47,578 bases of DNA, taken from assembly GCA_905198745.1 (NCBI GenBank), contig CAJKDU010000017.1, positions 1 to 47,578 on the forward strand. The letters are read 5' to 3'. Below the pieces are notes generated by a model. It was not told the DNA's origin, ran no database searches, and saw nothing but the letters and a program-made list of their open reading frames with translations. The position numbers and the translations under genes were made by a program. The DNA comes from an uncultured Prevotella sp. (GTDB lineage: Bacteria > Bacteroidota > Bacteroidia > Bacteroidales > Bacteroidaceae). Positions within the stretch are counted from its first letter, which is position 1. The number at the start of each line of letters is the position of its first letter. This document shows, one piece after another, positions 16,525-25,002 of this stretch.

Positions 16525-18432
16525 TCAATATGCCTTAAAGCGGGTTATCTTCACCCGGGAATGGGTGGTGCGGAAACCGAACCATCCGCTTTCCAATGGG
16601 GCAGCGTCGGTATAGTCCACTATGCACTCGCCGTCTACGAACACCCGCACATGTCCTTTTTCGCCCGTAATCTTCACATGATACCAGTGAGCCGGCCTAA
16701 GCAGGTGGGCAGCATCGGTGTATTCCTTGACGATGGCTGGCCGCTGCGCCTTGTCGGCCACAGCCTCTTCATTGCCTTGATAACGACGGAAACGGGTGGT
16801 GCGGTTGCTGTTGCCGCCATAACCCAGGTAATACATCTGCAGCGTGTAGCAGCGGTTGAAAATGCCTTTTCGCCACTGGCTGCGCTTCCAGATGGTCTTG
16901 GCTTTCGGGTCGGATGCCATCCAGAAGAAGTTCATGTCGCTCAACCGGTCACCGGTCACCAACGCATCATATTCCACGGTAGCACCTGCCTTCATCTTCT
17001 CCTTGCGCCACAGGGTGAGTCCCTTGGGGGCAACTATTTCGCACGTGTCGCCCTCAAAGGACACGCGAAAGTCGTCTGATTCTGATTCCACCTTCCAGTA
17101 ACGGTCAAAGTGAGTGGGGTCGAGGGCAGATAGTTCACTCTTCCGGGGCTTCACCTGCAAATAAGGCATGTCGGGCAGATAGCCTTCGGCATTGCGGGGA
17201 GCAAAGACATCGGAAGGGTTGACAGATGCAAACAGCAAGCTGTCGGCATTGTCCACTCCGAACTGATTGTCACGGAGCATGCACTTCTTGAGATTGCAGT
17301 GAGAAAGGTGTTCCTTGTTGGGACGCCACGACACGTTGCCCGTCAGCACATGACCATAGCCCGGCACATCCACACATTCCGCCATCGACCTGCCCTGACG
17401 GTTCACCATGTTGAAGTTGTCGCGCTGGTTGTCGGCCGCCACATTGCGCTCCCATACATTGCCGCCAAGGTGATGGTTGGCATAAAAGCCGTTGGCTTTG
17501 TTATGGAATGCCACACAGTCATGGATGTGGTGCACAGGAACTGGCGACGGACAATTGTAGGCATGGCTGCGCATGCCCCAACCGCCACTCTTGAACCCAT
17601 TGCCGTCGCCGGCACGCTCAAAGGTATGGATGTCGTGAGGGTCGGCAGCAGACTGGTAGCCATTATAGAAAGCCCAACAATGATCTATCTCTACGGGAGC
17701 CGCACAGTGTATCAGGTCGAAGCCGTCGTCGGAGTTGCGCCATGCCCTGCAGTTGCGAATCACGTTACCCACACAGTCGGGCAACTCAAGGTGAAAGCCG
17801 AAGCCGTCTGTGTTGCCTCCGTAAAAGCCCTCGGAGTAGTTGTCGTAGTTGTTGTAGGCATCACAGTTGAGCACTAGGTTATGGGAACCGGTTGTCTGAT
17901 AGTAGCCGATGGCCATACCGTCATGCATGGCTATGTTCTCCACAATGCAATGCGACCCTTTGCGGGCGCTCACACATTCCGACTGGGTGTGTCCCTTCAC
18001 TCTGACGGGCACTCCCACAATGTCGAAGTTACGCAGATGCAGATAGTCGGCACCGAGATAGAAGGCACCAAACCGGGTACGGCCGTCCAGTTGCAGGGCA
18101 GAGAAGTCGAACACGGGCCGTTCTCCGGGATAGCCCATGAAACAGGTCCTCCCCTGTTCCGTACCACCTTTCTCCAAAGCAAAGACATAGGCCATGAAAC
18201 GCATGTTCTTCATGATTTGCCCGTCGGTGACGTGGTAGGTTCCGCCACGGAAATAGACCGTGTCGCCTGGTGCGACCATTCGGTAGGCACCGGGAAGGGT
18301 GGCAAGCGGGTCGGTGAGGGTGCCACGTGCCTGGTCGTTGCCAGAGGGTGCAACAAAGATGGTCTTGGAAGAAGCTGCTTGAACCAAGGCCGACAGCATG
18401 ACGGCAAGAAATAATGTGGTGATTGTGTGCAT
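16525..18432 (-). CDS. PL9-like secreted pectate/rhamnogalacturonan lyase
   Basis: This 635-residue protein has a signal peptide (start at 18432, cleavage near VQA|A20). Residues about 24-430 form a parallel beta-helix beginning TIFVAPSGNDQARGTLTDPLATL, typical of PL9. Its acidic cluster NTDG (D209) and NSDDGFD (D235, D236, D239), with NGFKSGG (K281), matches in order and spacing the calcium-binding aspartates and catalytic lysine known from PL9 lyases. Residues about 455-635 form a second domain of concanavalin-like beta type (FFWMASDP, HWYHVKITGEKGHVRVFVDGE), probably DUF6250. PL9 enzymes cleave polygalacturonate or rhamnogalacturonan I; the preferred backbone cannot be read here. It is transcribed away from the GH2 gene through a structured intergenic region. 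Confidence 0.8.
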   Translation of the reverse strand: MHTITTLFLAVMLSALVQAASSKTIFVAPSGNDQARGTLTDPLATLPGAYRMVAPGDTVYFRGGTYHVTDGQIMKNMRFMAYVFALEKGGTEQGRTCFMGYPGERPVFDFSALQLDGRTRFGAFYLGADYLHLRNFDIVGVPVRVKGHTQSECVSARKGSHCIVENIAMHDGMAIGYYQTTGSHNLVLNCDAYNNYDNYSEGFYGGNTDGFGFHLELPDCVGNVIRNCRAWRNSDDGFDLIHCAAPVEIDHCWAFYNGYQSAADPHDIHTFERAGDGNGFKSGGWGMRSHAYNCPSPVPVHHIHDCVAFHNKANGFYANHHLGGNVWERNVAADNQRDNFNMVNRQGRSMAECVDVPGYGHVLTGNVSWRPNKEHLSHCNLKKCMLRDNQFGVDNADSLLFASVNPSDVFAPRNAEGYLPDMPYLQVKPRKSELSALDPTHFDRYWKVESESDDFRVSFEGDTCEIVAPKGLTLWRKEKMKAGATVEYDALVTGDRLSDMNFFWMASDPKAKTIWKRSQWRKGIFNRCYTLQMYYLGYGGNSNRTTRFRRYQGNEEAVADKAQRPAIVKEYTDAAHLLRPAHWYHVKITGEKGHVRVFVDGECIVDYTDAAPLESGWFGFRTTHSRVKITRFKAY

Positions 18433-18456
18433 TGGTTTTATATGAATGGTTGCGTA

Positions 18457-18464
18457 CAAAGGTA
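18457..18464 (-). promoter_or_regulatory. candidate -7 box for the PL9-like gene
   Basis: The minus strand reads TACCTTTG, matching TAnnTTTG, 25 bases upstream of the start codon. No clear TTTG lies at the -33 position. Confidence 0.35.
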
Positions 18465-18536
18465 ATGCAAACAAATGAAATACGAAATGTTCTTCCTTCT
18501 TTTTTTGAGGCATTCCCTTATTCCATGGTTTCCTCA

Positions 18537-18703
18537 CACGCGCGCGCACGCGCAGGGAAAGTTTTTCGTTTTTTCACCACTATCTATCACTTTTCTTGAT
18601 ATCTGACATTTTTCCATTGATTGTGAGCGAGATAAATGGAGTGATAGATGAGTGATAGATGGCTTAATATCTATCACTTCTATCACTTATCTATCACTCA
18701 TCA
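18537..18703. repeat. CG tract plus GTGATAGAT hairpin element, copy 1
   Basis: An alternating ACGCGCGCGCACGCGC tract (18537-18552) is followed by an AT-rich middle and an inverted repeat. The left arm (18639-18660) is two GTGATAGAT units and the right arm (18669-18699) is three ATCTATCAC units. A second copy, inverted, lies at 40089-40245 with the same order of parts and a 24-base identical stretch across the left arm. The CG tract could adopt Z-DNA and the arms could fold into a cruciform or RNA hairpin. Confidence 0.65.
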
Positions 18704-18739
18704 AGTTCAAATGGATTGCCCAAAATCTGTCCTACTGTT

Positions 18740-18778
18740 TGGGCACTCGATGCCCACGACGTGGGCAATGAGTGCCCA
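18740..18778. repeat. 39-base inverted repeat (TGGGCAC...GTGCCCA)
   Basis: TGGGCACTCGATGCCCAC (18740-18757) and GTGGGCAATGAGTGCCCA (18761-18778) are inverse complements apart from two adjacent positions, around a GAC loop. The perfect core is TGCCCACGACGTGGGCA. It lies between two divergent promoters and could be an operator or a cruciform. Confidence 0.7.
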
Positions 18779-18802
18779 GGCTATGTGACCAAGCCTAAGT
18801 CT

Positions 18803-18912
18803 GTCACTAACGCATCGCAACTCTGTCACTAACGCATCACAACTCGGCCACTAACGCATCACAACTCGGCCACTAACACATCGCAACTCGGCCACTAACA
18901 CATCGCAACCGG
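18803..18912. repeat. five tandem 22-base units (2 x 11), array 1
   Basis: Five units begin at 18803, 18825, 18847, 18869 and 18891 with no spacers. Each is GYCACTAACRC followed by ATCRCAACTCK, so a C(T)AAC core recurs every 11 bases. The last unit ends 43 bases before the -33 box of the GH2 promoter. A related array with the same period lies at 30815-30936, and one of its half units, GCCACTAACGC, is identical to half units here. Confidence 0.8.
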
Positions 18913-18955
18913 TCCGTTTGATTTCGTTGACAACAGAACATATACGACGTTTTAT

Positions 18956-18986
18956 TTTGCCTTGTCTTCTTTTTCCACTACCTTTG
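18956..18986 (+). promoter_or_regulatory. Bacteroidetes-type promoter for the GH2 gene
   Basis: TTTG (18956-18959), exactly 19 bases, then TACCTTTG (18979-18986) is a full match to the TTTG-N19-TAnnTTTG consensus. It predicts a leader of about 100 bases before the ATG at 19092. Confidence 0.75.
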
Positions 18987-19091
18987 CATAGAAGATGTGT
19001 CACTCAGCCATCTGAAAGCAAGTTCTCCTTGCGCTCGTTTGCTGTTTGCACCATCTTTGCCATCCAAACCATAAAAGCCAATCAACCCTTT

Positions 19092-21992
19092 ATGAACTAT
19101 TCACTCATTACATCATCTTTTCTTTCCGCCTGTTTGCTGTGGACGGCCTCACTGGGCTTTGCCGCACCCAAAACGGGCAACGTGAACCCAGCCATCAACC
19201 TTGCAGGAAAATGGCAATTTGCCACAGGCAACAACCCGAAATATGACGACACGGTCACTCTGCCCGGATCCATGCTCACCAACGGCAAGGGCAACGAGGT
19301 AACTGTCAACACCCGATGGGTGAGCAGCCTCTATGACTCGTCCTACTATCACAACCCTTACATGGAGAAATATCGTCGACCGGGCAAGATGAAGTTCCCC
19401 TTCTTTCTCACTCCCGGCAAGCACTACGTGGGCAATGCCTGGTATAGACGCACGGTCTTTGTGCCCAAGGAATGGAAGAAAAAACGAGTGTTGCTCTTCC
19501 TGGAGCGACCTCATATTGAGACTACCGTGATGGTGAACGGAAAAGTGGCGGGCCGTGACTCGTCGCTCAGCGTGCCTCACGAATTTGACCTTACTCCCTA
19601 CGTGGCCTTCGGCAGGGACAATGAGATAACCCTGAAGGTGTACAACGGCATAGAAAACGTGTGCGTGGGACAAGACAGCCACAGCGTGACCGACCAGACA
19701 CAGGGCGACTGGAACGGTGTGGTGGGCCGCATGCAACTGCTCGCCAGACCTGCTGCCTACGTGAAAAACGTGCAGGTGTATCCCGACGTAGACAAGAAGC
19801 GCATCCGCGTGGAACTAGTCACGGCAGGCAAAAACGAGCGCCATGAGGTGACGTTGTCTTGCGGGCTGAACGGAGCCGACAGCCGTTTGCTGAAAAAGGT
19901 GCGCTTTGTGGGCGACACCCTGTCACTGCTTTTGCCTATGGGCGACGACGTGAAACTGTGGGACGAGTTCACTCCCAACCTCTACACTCTCACCGCCGAG
20001 ATGAACGGCGAACAGACCAAGGTGAACTTCGGCATGCGCCAGTTTACCGCCCAAGGACGCCAGTTCTTCATCAACGGCAGAAAGACATGGGTTCGCGGCA
20101 CGGTGGGCAACTGCTGTTTTCCGCTGACAGGCTATCCTCCCACCGACGTGGAGTCATGGACCAAGATATTCAACAAGTGCAAGGAGTATGGACTGAACAT
20201 GATGCGCTTCCACTCCTATTGTCCTCCCGAAGCGGCTTTCGAGGCTGCCGACCGCGTAGGCTTCTATCTGCAACCTGAAGGCCCATCGTGGCCCAACCAC
20301 GGGGTGAAACTCGGCAGGGGTATGGCCATTGACCACTATCTACTGCAGGAAACGCAACGCATGGTGGAACAATACGGCAACCATCCTTCGTTCTGCATGC
20401 TCGCCGCGGGCAACGAACCTGCCGGCGACTGGGTGAAATGGGTTGGCGACTTCGTGGACTACTGGAAACAGACAGGCGATGACCGACGGCTCTATTGCGG
20501 AGCATCCGTGGGCGGAGGATGGGCTTTCGACCCGAAGAGCCAATACCACGTGAAGGGCGGCGCACGCGGACTCGACTGGAACGACCGTGCCCCACAATCC
20601 ACAGACAACTACCAGGCTGCCATCGAACAGTTTACCCAAAAAGGACGCAAGCCCATTACCTTCGCCATCAACGAGCCTTACATCAGTCATGAGCAGGGAC
20701 AATGGTGTGCCTTCCCCGACCTGAAAGAGCGCCCGCAATACACGGGCGTGTACAAGGCAGGCAATTTCGACATCTTTGCCGACCTGCTGCGCGACAACGG
20801 CATGGCTTCGCAGGCAGAACGTTTCCTCCATGCCAGCGGCAAGCTACAGACGCTGGCCTACAAGTACGAGACTGAACGCAACCTGCGCACCAAGGACTAT
20901 GCGGGATTCCAGTTGCTCGGCCTCAACGACTACAGCGGCCAGGGCACCGCACTGGTGGGGGTGCTCAACGTGTTCTGGCGCGAGAAAGGCTATTGCACCT
21001 CAAGGGACTGGCGCCAGTTTTGCTCTCCCATTGTCCCATTGGCACGCTTCCCCAAGTTTGTCTACAGCAATGCAGACACCCTGCAGGTAGGCGTGGAAAT
21101 GTATAACGCCTACAAAGAAACCCTGCAACAGGCACACACCACCTACACCATCTGCGACGGGCAGCAAAAGGTGTATGCCTCGGGCGAACTCTCAACAAAG
21201 GACATCGCCGTGGGCAAGAACATCCCGCTGGGAAACATCTCGTGGCAGCTTGCCCAACTGGACAGCCCTGTGAAACTCACCCTCACCGTCAACACCGTGA
21301 CAGCCAACAGTGACTACAACTATCCCATAGAGAACTCATGGGACTTCTGGGTGTATCCATCCGTTGTGGAAATGCCACAATGCAAAGACATCTATATCAC
21401 CGACACACTCGACCGCACGGCACTGGGCACACTGGAAAAGGGTGGCAAGGTGCTGCTCATGGCAGCAGGCAAGATAACGCTGGGCAGCGACGTGAAACAG
21501 ACCTACATGCCCGTGTTCTGGAACACCAGCTGGTTCAAGATGCGTCCGCCCCACACCACAGGCGTAACCATCGACCGGCAGCACCCCATGTTCAAGGACT
21601 TCCCCACCGACGACTGGAGCAACCTCAACTGGTGGGAACTGGTCAACAAGGCACAGGTAATGAACCTGCGCGAACTTCCTGCCGACTATCAGTCGCCCGT
21701 TCAGCCTATTGACACCTGGCACGTGAGCCGCAAGCTCGGCATGGTGGTCGAGGCCAACGTGCTGAAGGGCAAGCTCTTCATCACTACGATGGACCTCAGT
21801 TCCGACCTTGCCCACAGACTCGTGGCACGACAGATGCGCAAGTCAGTCCTCGAATACATGGGCTCCGACAGCTTCCGCCCTGCCCTGACACTTGACCTAC
21901 AGACCATCCGCGACTTCTTCGAGAAGCAGGCGCCCGCCGTCAATATGTTCACCAAAGAATCGCCGGACGAATTGAAGCCCAAACTGAAATAA
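19092..21992 (+). CDS. secreted GH2-family glycoside hydrolase
   Basis: This 966-residue enzyme has a signal peptide (start at 19092, cleavage near GFA|A25); the open frame extends 58 codons upstream but has no signal peptide there. A jelly-roll sugar-binding domain (about 30-230: LAGKWQFATG, NAWYRRTVFVPKEW, GVVGRMQLLARP) is followed by an Ig-like domain (about 235-335) and a TIM barrel (about 340-650). MLAAGNEPAGD supplies the likely acid/base E442, and YISHEQGQW the likely nucleophile E534. About 300 C-terminal residues are beta-rich. GH2 covers beta-galactosidase, beta-glucuronidase, beta-mannosidase and others, and the specificity cannot be read. Next to PL9 and SusCD it probably removes a side-chain or terminal sugar of pectin. 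Confidence 0.85.
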   Translation: MNYSLITSSFLSACLLWTASLGFAAPKTGNVNPAINLAGKWQFATGNNPKYDDTVTLPGSMLTNGKGNEVTVNTRWVSSLYDSSYYHNPYMEKYRRPGKMKFPFFLTPGKHYVGNAWYRRTVFVPKEWKKKRVLLFLERPHIETTVMVNGKVAGRDSSLSVPHEFDLTPYVAFGRDNEITLKVYNGIENVCVGQDSHSVTDQTQGDWNGVVGRMQLLARPAAYVKNVQVYPDVDKKRIRVELVTAGKNERHEVTLSCGLNGADSRLLKKVRFVGDTLSLLLPMGDDVKLWDEFTPNLYTLTAEMNGEQTKVNFGMRQFTAQGRQFFINGRKTWVRGTVGNCCFPLTGYPPTDVESWTKIFNKCKEYGLNMMRFHSYCPPEAAFEAADRVGFYLQPEGPSWPNHGVKLGRGMAIDHYLLQETQRMVEQYGNHPSFCMLAAGNEPAGDWVKWVGDFVDYWKQTGDDRRLYCGASVGGGWAFDPKSQYHVKGGARGLDWNDRAPQSTDNYQAAIEQFTQKGRKPITFAINEPYISHEQGQWCAFPDLKERPQYTGVYKAGNFDIFADLLRDNGMASQAERFLHASGKLQTLAYKYETERNLRTKDYAGFQLLGLNDYSGQGTALVGVLNVFWREKGYCTSRDWRQFCSPIVPLARFPKFVYSNADTLQVGVEMYNAYKETLQQAHTTYTICDGQQKVYASGELSTKDIAVGKNIPLGNISWQLAQLDSPVKLTLTVNTVTANSDYNYPIENSWDFWVYPSVVEMPQCKDIYITDTLDRTALGTLEKGGKVLLMAAGKITLGSDVKQTYMPVFWNTSWFKMRPPHTTGVTIDRQHPMFKDFPTDDWSNLNWWELVNKAQVMNLRELPADYQSPVQPIDTWHVSRKLGMVVEANVLKGKLFITTMDLSSDLAHRLVARQMRKSVLEYMGSDSFRPALTLDLQTIRDFFEKQAPAVNMFTKESPDELKPKLK

Positions 21993-22050
21993 GCGTTTGT
22001 GATGTCAGAAACACATTCGTCTGTCTTCACTCTCTTTACAATACAGCAAT

Positions 22051-22089
22051 AACCAAACAGCCCGGGGCAATGCCTCGGGCTGTTTGGTT
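22051..22089. terminator. bidirectional terminator between GH2 and the calcium ATPase
   Basis: AACCAAACAGCCCGGGG pairs with CCTCGGGCTGTTTGGTT around a short loop. It lies 58 bases after the GH2 stop and 34 bases from the convergent ATPase stop. The long stem with A/T-rich flanks fits termination in both directions. Confidence 0.8.
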
Positions 22090-22123
22090 ATCATTTAAAA
22101 CTATTGCTGTTCAGCTAAGGAAA

Positions 22124-24796
22124 CTATCTTGTAAAGAGTCGTATGATTTCGCCTGCCCACAACACGACAGAGGTGGAGACTATGATAATAAGCCAGTCGG
22201 TGAGGTGAAGGGGAACCACGTTGAACATCGGACCGCCAAGCTGAACAATCAGCACCTGGCCGACAAGGATACATACGGCTATGGTGACAAAGCCACGGCA
22301 TCCCTTGAAATGGAACGCACTGCGCCCCGTCTCGAAAGCGCGGGCGTTGAACATGTTCCAGAACTGTATCATCACAAAGATGGTGAAGAAGAGGCTTTGT
22401 TCATAAGGCGAAAGCCCGTTGTCGGCTCCTAACGGGAGCGACGGCAGGTCGGCAAGGCTTCTCACGTCCGTTAGGTTGAACAAGTGGAGTAAGCCGAAGA
22501 GCACTGCGAAAAATAAGATGCCCACCCCGATGATGTTCCACGTCATATACTTGTTGATGATGAATGCCTTGCGGTCGCGCGGCTTGTCGCGCATCACGCG
22601 CTCGGTAGGCGGAAGAATGGACAATGCCATGGCGGCAAAGGTGTCCATAATGAGGTTTACCCACAGCATCTGCGTCACAGTAAGCGGTGACTGAGTATCC
22701 ATGAAGGCACCTGCCATCACCGTGAGGCATGCCACCACATTGACAGTCATCTGGAACATGATGAACCGCTGCAGGTTCTGATAGAGCGAACGGCCCCACA
22801 TCACGGCCCTGCCTATGCTGCTGAAAGAGTTGTCTACGATGGTGATGTCGGACGCTTCCTTGGCTACGGAGGTGCCGTCGCCCATGGAAAGTCCCACCTG
22901 GGCGGCCTTGAGTGCCGGTGCGTCGTTGGTGCCGTCGCCCGTCACAGCCACTACATGGTGGAGTTTCTGCAGGGTCTCCACGAGCCGTTTCTTGTCCATA
23001 GGCCGGGCACGCGATATTATCTTGATGCCCTCCACACGACGCAGCAGTTCACTGTCGGTGAGAGCTGCGAACTCAGGACCGGTAATGATGGCATTGTCTG
23101 TGTCGGTGTCAGTCCACAATCCTATCTGCCGAGCTATTTCCTTGGCTGTGGCAGGCGTGTCGCCCGTCACAATCTTGATGGCAATGCCTGCGTCGATACA
23201 TTCCTTCACGGCTGCAGGCACATCGGCACGTACCGGGTCGGAGATGGCAGCCACGCCGATGAACGTGAGGCGGTCGGCACACACCTTGTTGTCTTCTATA
23301 GCCTTGTCGCCGTCGTCCACCACCTGGTAGGCAAAGCCGAGCGTACGCATGGCCTTGCTCTGATAGGCGAGCAACTGGGCTTCTATCTCCTTGCGTCCGG
23401 TGTTTTCCACCACGTCACGGCACATGCCGAGCACTATTTCGGGTGCTCCTTTCACGTAGAGAATCTTCTTGCCCTTTTCCACGCCCGATTCCACCAGCGT
23501 GGCCATGTGCTTGCGTTCGGTGGAGAAAGGCACCTCTGCCAGCACCTTGACATTCTCTTTCAGCCGCCTATAGTCCACGCCCTTGTCATAGAGCCAGAGC
23601 AGCAGGGCACCCTCGGTAGGGTTGCCGAGCACCTGCGGCTTGTCGGCAGAGAAGTCGATGGACGCCGTGGAGTTGACGGCTATACCCTCTTCCACAATGC
23701 TCTTCAGCGCCGGATTGCCGGCAAGCATCTGTGAGAAGGTGGTGTCGTGGATGCGCATTTGGTTCTGGGTGAGCGTGCCCGTCTTGTCGGTACAGATGAC
23801 AGTGGTGGCACCCATCGTCTCGCAGGCATGCATCTTGCGCACCAGATTGTTGGTCTTCAGCATCTTGCGCATGCTGAAGGCAAGGCTCAGGGTGACCGCC
23901 ATAGGCAGTCCTTCGGGCACGGAGCAGACCACGAGCGTCACGGCTATCATGATGGTCTGGAGGAAATAGGCAATGAATTCCACCGTGTCGAAGCCGGAAG
24001 AATGGAGCATATAGAAGAGCACTCTGCCCAACACAATGACGATGCCCACCAGATAGCTCGCCTTGGAGATGAGTTTGCCCAGGCGGTCGAGCTGCTCGTT
24101 GAGAGGCGTCTTCACACTGTTGTCTATCTGTGCAGCCACGAACACCTTGCCGTTTTCGGTCTGGTCACCCACCTGGAGCACACGGAAAATGCCGTGTCCC
24201 TCCATCACCTTGGTGCCTTTCATCACATGGTTAGTGGGATAGGTGTCTTCCTTGCGGAAGTCCTTTTCGTCCGTGCTCTTGTGGCACATCGGTTCGCCAG
24301 TGAGCGAGGACTCGTCGACATTGAGTGCCACCGCCTCAAGCAGTTCGCCGTCGGCAGGCACCTCTTCGCCGGTGTTGAGCACTACGATGTCGCCCACCAC
24401 CACGTTCTTGCGGGGCACGGTAGTGGTGTTGCCGTTTCGGATAACCTCCACAGGCTCGTCGTCGTTCACTTGGTTGAGGATGGCAAATTCAGAGTCGGCC
24501 TTCTTTTCAAAGTAGAACGAGAGGCCTGTGGCAAGGAGTATGGCCACGAATATGCCTATCGGTTCGAAGAAGACGGTAGCACCGTCCTTGAGTATAAAAT
24601 ATTCGTAGCAAGATATGCCCACAGAAAGCAAGCCGGCTACGAGAAGAATGATGATAAGCGGGTCACCGAATTTCTCCAGGAACTGCTTCCACAGAGGTGT
24701 CTTGGCAGGCGGTGTCAGCACGTTCTCGCCATGCAGTCGGCGGCTCTCCAAGACTTCAGCATCGGTCAATCCTTTGAGATAATGTTTTTGTTCCAT
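22124..24796 (-). CDS. calcium-translocating P-type ATPase, PMCA type
   Basis: This 890-residue inner-membrane pump has an N-terminal cation-transporter domain (LKGLTDAEVLESRRLHGEN). The actuator loop has SLTGEP (the TGES equivalent), and the fourth-helix motif VCSVPEGLPMAV is typical of calcium-type P2 ATPases. The phosphorylation site is CTDKTGTLTQNQ with D337. The nucleotide domain includes KGAPEIVLGMC, and the hinge is VTGDGTNDAPALK. The C-terminal six-helix domain begins near NLQRFIMFQMTVN. The protein is predicted to export Ca2+ at the cost of ATP. Calcium is a cofactor of pectate lyases and cross-links pectin, so the position between GH2 and susD could matter, but this is inference. 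It has its own promoter and is flanked by terminators. Confidence 0.93.
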   Translation of the reverse strand: MEQKHYLKGLTDAEVLESRRLHGENVLTPPAKTPLWKQFLEKFGDPLIIILLVAGLLSVGISCYEYFILKDGATVFFEPIGIFVAILLATGLSFYFEKKADSEFAILNQVNDDEPVEVIRNGNTTTVPRKNVVVGDIVVLNTGEEVPADGELLEAVALNVDESSLTGEPMCHKSTDEKDFRKEDTYPTNHVMKGTKVMEGHGIFRVLQVGDQTENGKVFVAAQIDNSVKTPLNEQLDRLGKLISKASYLVGIVIVLGRVLFYMLHSSGFDTVEFIAYFLQTIMIAVTLVVCSVPEGLPMAVTLSLAFSMRKMLKTNNLVRKMHACETMGATTVICTDKTGTLTQNQMRIHDTTFSQMLAGNPALKSIVEEGIAVNSTASIDFSADKPQVLGNPTEGALLLWLYDKGVDYRRLKENVKVLAEVPFSTERKHMATLVESGVEKGKKILYVKGAPEIVLGMCRDVVENTGRKEIEAQLLAYQSKAMRTLGFAYQVVDDGDKAIEDNKVCADRLTFIGVAAISDPVRADVPAAVKECIDAGIAIKIVTGDTPATAKEIARQIGLWTDTDTDNAIITGPEFAALTDSELLRRVEGIKIISRARPMDKKRLVETLQKLHHVVAVTGDGTNDAPALKAAQVGLSMGDGTSVAKEASDITIVDNSFSSIGRAVMWGRSLYQNLQRFIMFQMTVNVVACLTVMAGAFMDTQSPLTVTQMLWVNLIMDTFAAMALSILPPTERVMRDKPRDRKAFIINKYMTWNIIGVGILFFAVLFGLLHLFNLTDVRSLADLPSLPLGADNGLSPYEQSLFFTIFVMIQFWNMFNARAFETGRSAFHFKGCRGFVTIAVCILVGQVLIVQLGGPMFNVVPLHLTDWLIIIVSTSVVLWAGEIIRLFTR

Positions 24797-24824
24797 AAAT
24801 AAAATATTGGCAATGTTGACCTTG

Positions 24825-24856
24825 CAAAGTTATGAATAATATGCCGCAATAGCAAA
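24825..24856 (-). promoter_or_regulatory. Bacteroidetes-type promoter for the calcium ATPase
   Basis: On the minus strand, TTTG (24853-24856), 20 bases, then TAACTTTG (24825-24832) fits the -33/-7 consensus, about 28 bases upstream of the start codon. Confidence 0.55.
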
Positions 24857-24917
24857 ATATTCATGCTCTTGTAACATAATTTTAATACGCCTACCCTGCC
24901 TCTCTCCTTCCGCCAAC

Positions 24918-24973
24918 CCGCGGGAAAAAAGAAAGCAGGAGACGGAACCTGCATGTGTGAGGCCGTCTCCTGC
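24918..24973 (-). terminator. intrinsic terminator after susD
   Basis: On the minus strand, GCAGGAGACGG (24963-24973) pairs perfectly with its inverse at 24935-24945, followed by TTTCTTTTTT. This is a classical rho-independent arrangement and closes the susCD unit 30 bases after the susD stop. Confidence 0.8.
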
Positions 24974-25002
24974 CGAAAGGAGTTATAGTTATATGCTTAG
25001 TA

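Larger units (their letters stand above)
18433..19091. other. divergent intergenic region packed with repeats
   Basis: These 659 bases between the PL9-like gene and the GH2 gene hold, in order, a -7 box for PL9 (18457-18464), an alternating CG tract joined to a GTGATAGAT hairpin (18537-18703), a long TGGGCA hairpin (18740-18778), five 22-base tandem units (18803-18912), and the GH2 promoter (18956-18986). No gene is seen. Confidence 0.75.

Noticed and set aside
18803..18912. CRISPR array
   Set aside because: The 22-base units are contiguous with no unique spacers, and no cas genes are in the window.
18918..19091. A 58-residue N-terminal extension of the GH2 protein
   Set aside because: It would include the full promoter match at 18956-18986, and the signal peptide begins at 19092.
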